From NCBI GenBank assembly GCA_028287395.1, contig JAQBPR010000003.1:1-64000 (forward strand): a stretch of DNA of 64,000 nt, written 5' to 3'. Position 1 is the stretch's first letter; each line of letters opens with the position of its first letter. The stretch comes from Bacilli bacterium. Lineage in GTDB: Bacteria > Bacillota > Bacilli > Paenibacillales > NBRC-103111. A model generated the notes under the pieces. That model was not told the DNA's origin. It saw nothing but the letters and a program-made list of their open reading frames with translations, and did no database searches. Of the stretch, positions 17,598-25,621 are shown in pieces. Made by a program: the position numbers and the translations under genes.

Positions 17598-19331
17598 CTA
17601 TATCAGCTCCTTACATTCTTTGTAAATATCTGCAGGTAGAAATGGATTGCCATCATATTTCAAAAGATTATGAATTTTATCCCCTACGCCAAGGTGCAGT
17701 TTAATTAAAGAAGCAAGCTGTCCAGTGGCATTGTTTTCAACAACAATCAGTTTTTTTGCCTTTGCTGCATAAGGTTTAAGCTGTTCTTTCGGGAAAGGGT
17801 GTAATAAACGAACGGTCACATGATTTGTCGTAATTCCATCCGCTGTAAGTCTTTCTCTCGCTTCATCAATGGTTCCACCAGTTGAACCCATTCCGATAAT
17901 CAGATACTCGGGCTCTTCATGAGGCGCATCGGCTTTAATCGCATTGGTTACTTGCAGATTATTTAGTTTCGCCATTCGTTTATCCATCATTTTTTTACGA
18001 TTGATCGTACTTTCCGATGGACGTCCATCCTGATCATGCTCAACACCCGTTACATGATGAATACCATTCTTGGTTCCTGGAAATACACGAGGAGAAATGC
18101 CATCAGGTGTAAATTCATAACGCTTAAACAATTTGTTTTCTTCCAATTCAGCCGGTTTGTTTACAATGTTACCGCGATCGATGACAATTTTGTTGTAATC
18201 CAAATTTTCTGCCGACTGTTTACCTAAGCTTAACTGCAAGTCCGTCATTAGAATAACGGGACATTGATATTTTTCTGCCAAGTTAAAAGCCTCGATTGTA
18301 TCATAAAAACATTCTTCAATCGTGCTGGGTGCGATGACGATTTTCGGAATTTCACCATGTGTACCATAAATCATTGCGTTAACATCACTTTGTTCTTGTT
18401 TCGTTGGAAGGCCTGTTGAAGGACCTCCACGCTGCGTATCCACAATGACGACAGGCGTCTCAGTCATTCCTGCCAATCCGATGGCTTCCATCATCAGGGA
18501 CAATCCTGGGCCTGCTGAAGCGGTCATAGTGCGTACGCCAGCATAGTTACCTCCAATAGACATTGTAATGGCTGCAATCTCATCTTCGGTTTGAATGACT
18601 GTTCCGCCGAATTTAGGCAAGGCTTTAATTAAATATTCCATAATTTCTGAAGCAGGTGTAATCGGATAAGCTGGCATAAATCTACATCCAGCAGCAACAG
18701 CACCTAGTCCAATCGCATCGTTACCAATCATAAACAGCTTTTGTCTGCCGTCCGAAGGTCCCAATTGAAATTCGCTTAACGGTCCGCCGGCTTGATTCAA
18801 AACAAACTCTGCTCCGCGTGCAACGGCCGTCACATTTTTTTCAACGACTGCAGCGCCCTTACGTCCAAATTCTTCTTCAACCGCTTTGTTAAACACTTCC
18901 ATCGGTAAACCAAGCAGCGCCCATGATGCACCGGAAGCCACCATGTTCTTCATCAAAGAAGTACCAAGCTCTTCCGCAATGCCTGTAATAGGCACAGCGA
19001 ACAAACGAGCCGTAACATTCGCAGGTACAACCGGACCAAATTTGGCATCGGCTACAATAACACCATTGGAACGCAATTCGTGCGCATTTAAATCAATCGT
19101 TTCCTGATCAAATGCGACGAGAATATCCAGATCATCCGAAATAGCACGAATAGGTTTCGTGCTGATGCGAATTTTATTGTTCGTATGTCCTCCTTTAATC
19201 CGCGAGGAGAAATGACGGTATCCATATAAGTAATAACCCAGACGGTTTAAAGCGGTAGAAAAGATACGATCTGTACTTTCAACACCTTCCCCCTGCTGTC
19301 CACCAATTTTCCATGACAATTGACTAATCAC
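17598..19331 (-). CDS. korA: 2-oxoacid:ferredoxin oxidoreductase, fused gamma-alpha subunit
   Basis: A 577-residue protein with the gamma domain first (QQGEGVESTDRIFSTALNRLGYYLYGYRHFSSRIKGGH), then the pyrimidine-binding alpha domain (AAGCRFMPAYPITPASEIMEYL, ASAGPGLSLMMEAIG, QRGGPSTGLPTKQEQSD) and a C-terminal transketolase-like domain (IGMGSTGGTIDEA). This is the usual two-gene KorAB layout. GTG start at 19331 with AAGGAG 8 bases ahead. A sigma-A-like promoter lies about 45-75 bases upstream. It forms an operon with korB and perhaps pduL. Confidence 0.93.
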   Translation of the reverse strand: MISQLSWKIGGQQGEGVESTDRIFSTALNRLGYYLYGYRHFSSRIKGGHTNNKIRISTKPIRAISDDLDILVAFDQETIDLNAHELRSNGVIVADAKFGPVVPANVTARLFAVPITGIAEELGTSLMKNMVASGASWALLGLPMEVFNKAVEEEFGRKGAAVVEKNVTAVARGAEFVLNQAGGPLSEFQLGPSDGRQKLFMIGNDAIGLGAVAAGCRFMPAYPITPASEIMEYLIKALPKFGGTVIQTEDEIAAITMSIGGNYAGVRTMTASAGPGLSLMMEAIGLAGMTETPVVIVDTQRGGPSTGLPTKQEQSDVNAMIYGTHGEIPKIVIAPSTIEECFYDTIEAFNLAEKYQCPVILMTDLQLSLGKQSAENLDYNKIVIDRGNIVNKPAELEENKLFKRYEFTPDGISPRVFPGTKNGIHHVTGVEHDQDGRPSESTINRKKMMDKRMAKLNNLQVTNAIKADAPHEEPEYLIIGMGSTGGTIDEARERLTADGITTNHVTVRLLHPFPKEQLKPYAAKAKKLIVVENNATGQLASLIKLHLGVGDKIHNLLKYDGNPFLPADIYKECKELI

Positions 19332-19374
19332 AATGCCAACTCCTTCTATTTTTGAGAGCGCAATCTTTCCTTAA

Positions 19375-19403
19375 ATTTTATGGCTTTAGATGCCAAAAAG
19401 CAA
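19375..19403 (-). promoter_or_regulatory. Sigma-A-like promoter for korA
   Basis: On the minus strand TTGCTT and TAAAAT are 17 bases apart, about 44 bases upstream of the korA GTG. Confidence 0.5.
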
Positions 19404-19465
19404 GGGATTTCGCTAATAATGAAACATAGTATTTTTAGATGAAACCGATATCGATTTGAGATGAA

Positions 19466-20422
19466 TTAGTCGGTTAAAAATCTATTTTTGGAATGTAAAT
19501 TTTTTTTCAAGAAACTCAACCAATTATTATAGACAAATTGTTCCACTTGAGTTGCCGAATAATGCTTTAATAATTCCTCAATTAAGTGACTGTATTGACC
19601 CGTATGCTCCAGATTAGGGATAAACGTCTCTATTCCATCAAAATCCGAACCGAAACCAATCTGATTCTCGCCGCCTAATGAACAGATATGATCTATATGC
19701 AGCAGCAGGTCTTTTATTTGCGGTTTCGCTGATTTCACAAACCACGGCACGAACGTAAGTCCCATCATCCCTTTATGCTGTACAACTGCTCTAATTTGTT
19801 CATTCGATAAATTTCGCGGATGCGAACATATCTCAAATGCGTTTGAATGTGAAGCAATAAAAGGCACAGCAGACATTTCAACAAGCTGCCAAAAAGCGGT
19901 TTCAGCTAAATGTGATACATCCAATAGGATTCCCAAACGGTTGCATTCTTTAACAAAAACTTTTCCTTGCGCTGTAAAACCACCATTACGGGGCTCCATT
20001 ACACCGTCTGCTGCCCAATTCGCATGATTCCAAGTAATTCCCATACTACGAACCCCTAGATAATAAGCAATTCTTAAATTACTCATACTGCCCATGAGTC
20101 CATCCACACCTTCAAGTGTTAATAAGGCGCCTATTTTATTGTTGGAAACGGCCTCATCTAAATCTTCTTGATCTTGAATAAAGACTAAACGCTGATTTGA
20201 CGCTATTTTCCGATAAAATATATCGATGCATTCAAGAATATGAGCAAAACGAATTTGTTCTACATGCTCAGGGATGTAAATTGCAAAAAATTGCAGCGCC
20301 AAATTGACTTGTTCCATTCGCGGCAGGCTAACAGCAACATCAAGTTGATCATGGGTAAAACGAATATGCGGATCCATCCACATTTTACTTAACAAATCGC
20401 AATGACTGTCAATTATTTTCAT
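19466..20422 (-). CDS. Membrane dipeptidase (M19 family)
   Basis: A 318-residue metal-dependent dipeptidase of the renal dipeptidase family. Metal-ligand motifs are DSHCDLL at the N-terminus, LEGVDGL near 104, ASHSNAFEICSHPRNLSN in the middle and GSDFDGIE near 245. Bacterial members cleave dipeptides, including D-amino-acid ones, in the cytosol; no signal peptide or lipobox is seen here. In Bacillales this gene is often near spoVS. The ATG at 20422 is near a weak AGGAAGGCGG SD. It lies after the spoVS terminator and has no obvious partner. Confidence 0.88.
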   Translation of the reverse strand: MKIIDSHCDLLSKMWMDPHIRFTHDQLDVAVSLPRMEQVNLALQFFAIYIPEHVEQIRFAHILECIDIFYRKIASNQRLVFIQDQEDLDEAVSNNKIGALLTLEGVDGLMGSMSNLRIAYYLGVRSMGITWNHANWAADGVMEPRNGGFTAQGKVFVKECNRLGILLDVSHLAETAFWQLVEMSAVPFIASHSNAFEICSHPRNLSNEQIRAVVQHKGMMGLTFVPWFVKSAKPQIKDLLLHIDHICSLGGENQIGFGSDFDGIETFIPNLEHTGQYSHLIEELLKHYSATQVEQFVYNNWLSFLKKNLHSKNRFLTD

Positions 20423-20450
20423 CGTTCGGCCGCCTTCCTAAAATGGGCAT

Positions 20451-20478
20451 AAAAAAACCTGTCTACAAGGTAAACAGG
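20451..20478 (-). terminator. Terminator after spoVS
   Basis: CCTGTTTAC and GTAGACAGG pair around a 3-base loop (with one mismatch), followed by seven T on the minus strand. It begins 28 bases past the spoVS stop. Confidence 0.88.
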
Positions 20479-20505
20479 CGGAAAGATGTACGATATGAAA
20501 TTAAT

Positions 20506-20766
20506 TTACCTTGGTTCAACAATTAATTTAATGGCTGTCCGGTCTTCTCCGTCAATCACAATATCCGTAAAGGCAGGAATACAAATCAAATCGACTCCGC
20601 TAGGGGCTACAAATCCTCTAGCAATGGCTACAGCCTTTACTGCCTGGTTCAATGCACCCGCACCAATCGCTTGAAGTTCGGCAGTTCCACGTTCGCGTAA
20701 AACCCCTGCTAATGCGCCTGCTACGGAATTTGGGTTCGATTTCGCTGAAACTTTTAATACTTCCAT
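20506..20766 (-). CDS. spoVS: Stage V sporulation protein S
   Basis: An 86-residue protein with the near-invariant SpoVS sequence (VLKVSAKSNPNSVAGALAGVLRE, then GAGALNQAVKAVAIARGFVAP). SpoVS is a small nucleic-acid-binding-type protein needed for late sporulation stages in B. subtilis. Full length; the ATG has GAGGAGGT upstream. A sigma-H-type promoter match lies 49-76 bases before the start, in keeping with the known sigma-H control of the B. subtilis gene. It is followed by its own terminator, so probably monocistronic, although ymdB read-through is possible. Confidence 0.97.
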   Translation of the reverse strand: MEVLKVSAKSNPNSVAGALAGVLRERGTAELQAIGAGALNQAVKAVAIARGFVAPSGVDLICIPAFTDIVIDGEDRTAIKLIVEPR

Positions 20767-20814
20767 GAAAAGTACCTCCTCAGGAATGATGGATAGACTC
20801 CAGTACCCATTAAT

Positions 20815-20842
20815 ATTCTAGAAGAGAGCGTTTAATTCCTGC
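20815..20842 (-). promoter_or_regulatory. Sigma-H-type promoter for spoVS
   Basis: Minus strand GCAGGAATT (-35, fits RnAGGAwww) and CTAGAAT (-10, one mismatch to RnnGAAT) are separated by 12 bases. B. subtilis spoVS is known to be sigma-H dependent. Confidence 0.65.
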
Positions 20843-20877
20843 TTCATCACATAAATATATTTCATAAACCTGATTTA

Positions 20878-21672
20878 TCAAGACATAATAAATTCATCCT
20901 CAAAAAGACGAATCAATTGTATATTGCGCGCAACAGCTGTTTGTTCATCCACGTCAATGAGAACAGCGTGAAAATGCCATTTCCCTTCATCCACCACAAA
21001 CCTTACAGGGAGCGATGTTTTGAATCTTTGCAGCACCGCTTGCCGCTCCATTCCCAATACTCCATCGCGTGGTCCAACCATCCCTACATCAGTAATATAA
21101 GCTGTACCTTGTGGAAGGATACGTTCATCATGACTTTGCACGTGTGTATGTGTCCCAACCATGGCTGTAACTTTACCATCGAGATGCCAGCCCATGGAAA
21201 TTTTTTCCGAGGTGGCTTCCGCGTGAAAATCAACAAGGATATAGCGATCTTTATGATCGAGATTGGCTAGAATATGATCCACGGTTTGAAACGGACAATC
21301 CAACGGTGGTAAGAAGGTTCTTCCCTGCAAATTTATAATAACTAACTCCTTGCCATTTGCTTTAATGGTTGTCCATCCGTAACCTGGAGTTCCCTCTGGA
21401 AAATTTGCAGGTCGAACCATGCGACGTTCATCATCAATAAAATCAAAAATTTCTTTCTGATCCCACGTATGATTTCCCAATGTAATCCCATGAATCCCCA
21501 TATCAAACATTTCTTTTGCGATTTGCTTCGTAATCCCACGCCCTGCCGCCGCATTTTCACCGTTAGCAATAATCAAGGTCGGCTGATGTTTTGTTTTAAG
21601 TATAGGCAGCACTTCTTTTAACGCTTTTCTGCCAACAGAGCCTACAATATCACCAATAAACAGAATTTTAAT
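20878..21672 (-). CDS. ymdB: YmdB-family metallophosphoesterase (TIGR00282), apparent ATT start
   Basis: A 264-residue calcineurin-like phosphodiesterase; B. subtilis YmdB hydrolyses cyclic mononucleotides and affects biofilm and motility choice. Metal ligands include Asp in IGDIVG, the GNHTWD block and GTHTHVQSHD. The family's N-terminus, KILFIGDIVGS, precedes the first ATG/GTG/TTG (a GTG at 21612), so starting there would lose the first metal-binding Asp. In the needed frame there is a TAA stop 18 bases before an ATT at 21672, and AGGAGG lies exactly 8 bases upstream of that ATT. The start is therefore probably ATT. It follows rny, as in other Bacillales. Confidence 0.9.
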   Translation of the reverse strand: MKILFIGDIVGSVGRKALKEVLPILKTKHQPTLIIANGENAAAGRGITKQIAKEMFDMGIHGITLGNHTWDQKEIFDFIDDERRMVRPANFPEGTPGYGWTTIKANGKELVIINLQGRTFLPPLDCPFQTVDHILANLDHKDRYILVDFHAEATSEKISMGWHLDGKVTAMVGTHTHVQSHDERILPQGTAYITDVGMVGPRDGVLGMERQAVLQRFKTSLPVRFVVDEGKWHFHAVLIDVDEQTAVARNIQLIRLFEDEFIMS

Positions 21673-21706
21673 TGTCGTGCCCTCCTTTTAAAATGCCACT
21701 AAACAT

Positions 21707-21740
21707 ATTGAGAAGTGGCTTATATAAGCCACTTCTCAAT
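21707..21740. terminator. 17-bp perfect palindrome between rny and ymdB
   Basis: ATTGAGAAGTGGCTTAT is followed at once by its exact reverse complement. It lies 24 bases past the rny stop and 35 before ymdB. The tail on the minus strand is only TATGTTTAG, so it may be a weak terminator, attenuator or mRNA stability element. Confidence 0.65.
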
Positions 21741-21763
21741 AAAACATTATTTAATGTTGCGAC

Positions 21764-23305
21764 TTATTTTGCATATTCTACTGCTCTTGTCTCGCGAATT
21801 ACGGTCACCTTAATGTGCCCTGGATAATTCAATTCACTTTCAATTGTCTTTGTAATATCCCGTGCGAGACGGAAAGCTTCCGTATCATCAATTTTGTCCG
21901 GTTGAACCATAACACGAATTTCGCGACCTGCTTGAATAGCATACGATTTTTCAACGCCATCAAAGGATTCACAAATTTCTTCCAATTTCTCAAGCCGTTT
22001 AATGTACGTTTCAAGCGTTTCTCTGCGTGCTCCCGGTCTTGCAGCAGATAAAGCATCTGCAGCGCCAACAAGCATAGCAATAACAGAAGTCGCTTCGCAA
22101 TCACCATGATGCGACGCAATACTGTTAATGACAACGGGGTGTTCCTTATATTTCTTACCAAGCTCAACGCCAATTTCAACATGCGAACCTTCGACTTCAT
22201 GATCCAACGCTTTACCAATATCATGCAAGAGACCGGCACGCTTTGCCAAAGTGATGTCTTCTCCTAATTCTCCTGCCATGAGTCCAGTTAAATAAGCGAC
22301 TTCCATCGAATGCTTCAATACGTTTTGACCATAGCTTGTGCGGAACTTGAGTCGGCCCATAATTTTTATTAAATCTGGGTGCAAACCATGAACACCTGTT
22401 TCGTAAGTAGCTTGTTCACCGTATTCGCGTATTCTTTCATCCACTTCTTTGCGAGATTTTTCGACCATTTCTTCGATACGAGCTGGATGTATACGACCAT
22501 CCGCTACAAGTTTCTCTAAAGAAGTACGTGCAATTTCACGACGAATCGGATCAAATCCGGACAATATAACCGCTTCAGGAGTATCATCAATAATTAAGTC
22601 AATCCCTGTTAAGGTTTCAAGTGCACGGATGTTTCTACCCTCGCGTCCAATGATGCGGCCTTTCATCTCATCGTTTGGTAATGTAACAACAGAAACTGTT
22701 GTTTCAGCCACATGATCAGCAGCACAACGTTGAATAGCGAGTGTAATAATTTCGCGCGCTTTTTTATCGCCTTCTTCTTTTGCTTGGTGTTCAATTTCCT
22801 TAATCAACTGAGCTGTTTCGTGTCGAACCTCTTGCTCAACACTCGTTAGAATAATGGCCTTCGCATCTTCCGTACTTAATCCAGAAATGCGCTCCAACTC
22901 AGAAACTTGATTTTTATAAATTTGATCAATTTGTGCTTGTGTGTCTTCAATACGTTTCTCTTTGTTGGAAACTTGTTCTTCTTTACGTTCCAGAGATTCT
23001 AATTTTTTATCCAGCGATTCCTCTTTTTGCAACAAACGTCTTTCTTGTCGTTGAATTTCATTACGACGTTCACGAATGTCTTTTTCAGCTTCGGTACGGA
23101 GTCTGTGAACTTCGTCTTTAGCCTCCACTACCGTTTCTTTTTTGAGTGCTTCCGCACCTTTTTTGGCGCCTTCCATAATTTGTACAGCGGCCTCTTCAGC
23201 ACTCGAAATTTTCGCTTCTGCGAGAGATTTGCGGATAAAATACCCAATCCCTGCGCCTAGAAGGAGACCAACAATGAGTGAGATTACGGCCCATAAAAGC
23301 GGCAT
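21764..23305 (-). CDS. rny: Ribonuclease Y
   Basis: A 513-residue membrane-anchored endoribonuclease that starts bulk mRNA decay. An N-terminal transmembrane helix ([21 protein letters not shown]) is followed by a long charged coiled coil (about 30-200), a KH domain ([17 protein letters not shown]) and an HD domain with [17 protein letters not shown]. Full length. ATG at 23305 is chosen because AGGAGG is 8 bases ahead; a GTG three codons earlier is too near the SD. A sigma-A promoter lies about 205-234 bases upstream, giving a long leader. ricA elsewhere in the window encodes a known RNase Y modulator in B. subtilis. Confidence 0.96.
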   Translation of the reverse strand: MPLLWAVISLIVGLLLGAGIGYFIRKSLAEAKISSAEEAAVQIMEGAKKGAEALKKETVVEAKDEVHRLRTEAEKDIRERRNEIQRQERRLLQKEESLDKKLESLERKEEQVSNKEKRIEDTQAQIDQIYKNQVSELERISGLSTEDAKAIILTSVEQEVRHETAQLIKEIEHQAKEEGDKKAREIITLAIQRCAADHVAETTVSVVTLPNDEMKGRIIGREGRNIRALETLTGIDLIIDDTPEAVILSGFDPIRREIARTSLEKLVADGRIHPARIEEMVEKSRKEVDERIREYGEQATYETGVHGLHPDLIKIMGRLKFRTSYGQNVLKHSMEVAYLTGLMAGELGEDITLAKRAGLLHDIGKALDHEVEGSHVEIGVELGKKYKEHPVVINSIASHHGDCEATSVIAMLVGAADALSAARPGARRETLETYIKRLEKLEEICESFDGVEKSYAIQAGREIRVMVQPDKIDDTEAFRLARDITKTIESELNYPGHIKVTVIRETRAVEYAK

Positions 23306-23640
23306 ACTGTTCACCTCCTCGTTGTTTCTCCAAGGGATTAGCTTGGGTTAAATTCAATTGTTTGTTTTCATCCAATCTAGCACATACATTTTTTCCAACA
23401 TTTCGCGTTAATAAAGTAAAGTAAAAATTGGCGGTTTTTACTTTTGGATACATACCAGCATTTAAGGAATAAAGAGATATGATTCCAGAGTCAATACATA
23501 CTCATGATCATTTTAGCTGTTATTGAAGAAACTTGTCAAGCTATTGTAAATACTCCACCGCCAATTCTCTAAGCGTTTTGGAAACATTTATAGTTAATAT
23601 GATTAATTATGTAAGAGGTTAACAACCAACAATGATTTAA
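23306..23640. other. Intergenic region between recX and rny
   Basis: This 335-base gap holds the rny promoter and an approximately 200-base 5' leader. I see no convincing ORF. The leader contains CAAAAGTAAAAACCGCC ... TTTTTACTTT, which could form a hairpin with an AGTAAAAA/TTTTTACT stem (around 23410-23445). No clear terminator follows recX. Confidence 0.5.
23510..23539 (-). promoter_or_regulatory. Sigma-A promoter for rny
   Basis: Minus strand TTGACA (23534-23539) and TAAAAT (23510-23515) are 18 bases apart. This gives a leader of about 200 bases before the rny ATG. Confidence 0.7.
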
Positions 23641-24291
23641 TTAAAAATCTAATTCTTCAACCGATTCGCCTGTAAGTTTTTTTATTATAGAACTAACGAT
23701 CTGATTGGAATATCCTCTGCGCAGCATAAAAGATACCAATTTTCGCGTCCGTTCATAGGACTCTCCATTAAGTGTACTCCACTTTTTCTTGGCTGTGTCA
23801 TAAGCAGCTTGATACTCGGCTTCTTCATCTACATTAGCCATAGCGCCTAATATGTGTTCCTTGGATAAGCCTTTTTGCTGCAATTCCTGTTGAACCCATC
23901 TTCTTCCCTTGTTTTGCGAGAAAATCCGATGTTCTGTCCATAGGGCAGCGAATTGTTCGTCATCAATGGCCTTTTGTTCTATAAGCTTCTGTACCGTAAT
24001 TTGGATCGTCTCATCCTCATAACCCTTTTCCCGCAGCTTATGTTTGACTTCTTTTTGTGATCTTGGACGCCGCCCAATAAATCGCAAAGCCTCCATTAGC
24101 GCTTTGTGCTGTTCATCTTCAGTTACAATAGCTGTTATTCTTGCTGCATCCACATACTCGCCTTTTAATAATCGATGCTTGACAAGCATATCTTCATGTA
24201 CAGAAAAGGCATATAATTCATTTAAATAAATATTATAACGGTATTTGCTTCTTTTCTGCTTCTCAACGGAGGTTATAAGTTCGACTGGCAT
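23641..24291 (-). CDS. recX: Recombination regulator RecX
   Basis: A 216-residue, helical, charged protein with the three-repeat RecX fold: ALRFIGRRPRSQKEVKHKLREKGY, AIDDEQFAALWTEHR and RKLVSFMLRRGYSNQIV are family-typical. RecX modulates RecA filament activity. It lies 88 bases after recA with a hairpin between them, an arrangement known in other bacteria to lower recX expression relative to recA. ATG at 24291 has AAGGA four bases ahead; an in-frame GTG 15 bases upstream lacks an SD. Confidence 0.92.
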   Translation of the reverse strand: MPVELITSVEKQKRSKYRYNIYLNELYAFSVHEDMLVKHRLLKGEYVDAARITAIVTEDEQHKALMEALRFIGRRPRSQKEVKHKLREKGYEDETIQITVQKLIEQKAIDDEQFAALWTEHRIFSQNKGRRWVQQELQQKGLSKEHILGAMANVDEEAEYQAAYDTAKKKWSTLNGESYERTRKLVSFMLRRGYSNQIVSSIIKKLTGESVEELDF

Positions 24292-24339
24292 ATTATCCTT
24301 CTCCACTCGCCGACAATCCCTTCATATATATAATGAGAA

Positions 24340-24368
24340 CCGCACCTTATACGAATCATAAGGTGCGG
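24340..24368 (-). terminator. Hairpin between recA and recX
   Basis: CCGCACCTTAT and ATAAGGTGCGG form a perfect 11-bp stem with a 7-base loop, 11 bases past the recA stop. The tail TTCTCATT is a weak T-run, so partial termination is likely. Confidence 0.75.
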
Positions 24369-24379
24369 CGATAAAATGT

Positions 24380-25420
24380 TTATTCAAAATCCAAATCTTC
24401 GTCATCTTCATTATTAGATACATCTGTTGCCGAAGGTACCAAATTACTAGAATCTCTAATTTTCTTATCGATCACATCTGCGATCTTCGGATTGTCTTTC
24501 AAATACTGCTTGGCATTCTCACGGCCTTGTCCAAGTCTTTCTCCTGCAAAAGAATACCAAGCACCGCTTTTATCGATGATATCCATTTCGGAACCGATAT
24601 CAATCAGGCTGCCTTCCTTGGAAATCCCTTCGCCATACATAATATCTACATCGGCTTGCTTAAATGGCGGAGCCACTTTATTCTTGACCACTTTAATTCT
24701 AGTGCGGTTACCAATCATATCATTTCCTTGTTTGAGTGTTTCCACACGTCGTACATCCAATCGGATTGTGGAATAGAATTTTAACGCTCGCCCACCTGGT
24801 GTAACCTCTGGATTACCGAACATAACACCGACTTTTTCCCGTAATTGATTAATGAAAATGGCAATCACGTTTGACTTATTAATCGCACCTGATAGCTTTC
24901 TTAAAGCTTGCGACATTAGTCTAGCCTGTAGACCCACATGAGAATCACCCATGTCTCCTTCAATTTCTGCTTTAGGGACTAAGGCTGCGACAGAGTCAAT
25001 GACGATCATATCTACAGCGCCGCTTCGAACAAGTGCTTCAGCGATTTCAAGCGCCTGTTCGCCCGTATCTGGCTGCGAGAGCAACAATTCATCTATATTG
25101 ATTCCAAGTTTACTAGCATATGCTGGATCTAATGCATGCTCCGCATCGATGAAAGCTGCAGTTCCGCCAACTTTCTGTACTTGTGCAATAGCGTGTAAAG
25201 CAACGGTTGTCTTACCTGAGGATTCGGGTCCAAATACTTCAATAATTCTTCCTCGCGGAAATCCGCCTATTCCAAGCGCAATATCAAGCGCCAGCGAACC
25301 GCTGGAAATCGCTTCAATCTGCATGTGTGTAGATTCGCCTAGTCTCATGATGGAACCTTTACCAAATTGTTTCTCAATATTACGCAAAGCACTTTCTAAC
25401 GCAGCACGACGATCCGCCAA
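24380..25420 (-). CDS. recA: Recombinase RecA
   Basis: About 346 residues: Walker [10 protein letters not shown], Walker [12 protein letters not shown], loop L1/L2 regions ([45 protein letters not shown]) and the acidic C-terminus EDDEDLDFE. RecA drives homologous recombination and SOS induction. The start is uncertain: a TTG at 25420 gives [12 protein letters not shown], the usual family N-terminus, with AAGGA 10 bases before it; a GTG at 25429 is nearly on top of that SD. A promoter and SOS box lie upstream. Confidence 0.96.
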   Translation of the reverse strand: MADRRAALESALRNIEKQFGKGSIMRLGESTHMQIEAISSGSLALDIALGIGGFPRGRIIEVFGPESSGKTTVALHAIAQVQKVGGTAAFIDAEHALDPAYASKLGINIDELLLSQPDTGEQALEIAEALVRSGAVDMIVIDSVAALVPKAEIEGDMGDSHVGLQARLMSQALRKLSGAINKSNVIAIFINQLREKVGVMFGNPEVTPGGRALKFYSTIRLDVRRVETLKQGNDMIGNRTRIKVVKNKVAPPFKQADVDIMYGEGISKEGSLIDIGSEMDIIDKSGAWYSFAGERLGQGRENAKQYLKDNPKIADVIDKKIRDSSNLVPSATDVSNNEDDEDLDFE

Positions 25421-25451
25421 AAGACTCACTTCCTTCTTTGATTATATTTAC

Positions 25452-25480
25452 ATGATAACTTCTTTTTGTCTTCTTGCCAA
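25452..25480 (-). promoter_or_regulatory. Sigma-A promoter for recA
   Basis: Minus strand TTGGCA (25475-25480) and TATCAT (25452-25457) are 17 bases apart, just downstream of the SOS box. Confidence 0.65.
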
Positions 25481-25489
25481 GTGTTTTTT

Positions 25490-25503
25490 CGAACATACAT
25501 TCG
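25490..25503 (-). promoter_or_regulatory. LexA (DinR) SOS box of recA
   Basis: CGAATGTATGTTCG on the minus strand matches the Bacillus SOS consensus CGAACRNRYGTTYG except for one base in the first half; the B. subtilis recA box shows the same CGAAT deviation. It ends 9 bases upstream of the -35. Confidence 0.82.
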
Positions 25504-25515
25504 TTTTTTAAGTCA

Positions 25516-25557
25516 AAATAAAAACCGCAACAAAAGATTGGCTCTTTTGTTACGGTT
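25516..25557 (-). terminator. Terminator after cinA
   Basis: AACCGTAACAAAAGA and TCTTTTGTTGCGGTT pair with one mismatch around a 5-base loop and are followed by TTTATTTT. It lies about 65 bases past the cinA stop. Confidence 0.88.
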
Positions 25558-25621
25558 CTTCCGTTAACTATTGAATCTATTATAAGCCAACTTTATCCCA
25601 CATTCAACTATTATTTTACGT

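Noticed and set aside
24951-25511. 186-codon open frame antisense to recA
   Set aside because: It is fully within recA on the other strand, has a Ser/Ala-rich composition typical of reverse frames and no SD. recA is unmistakable.
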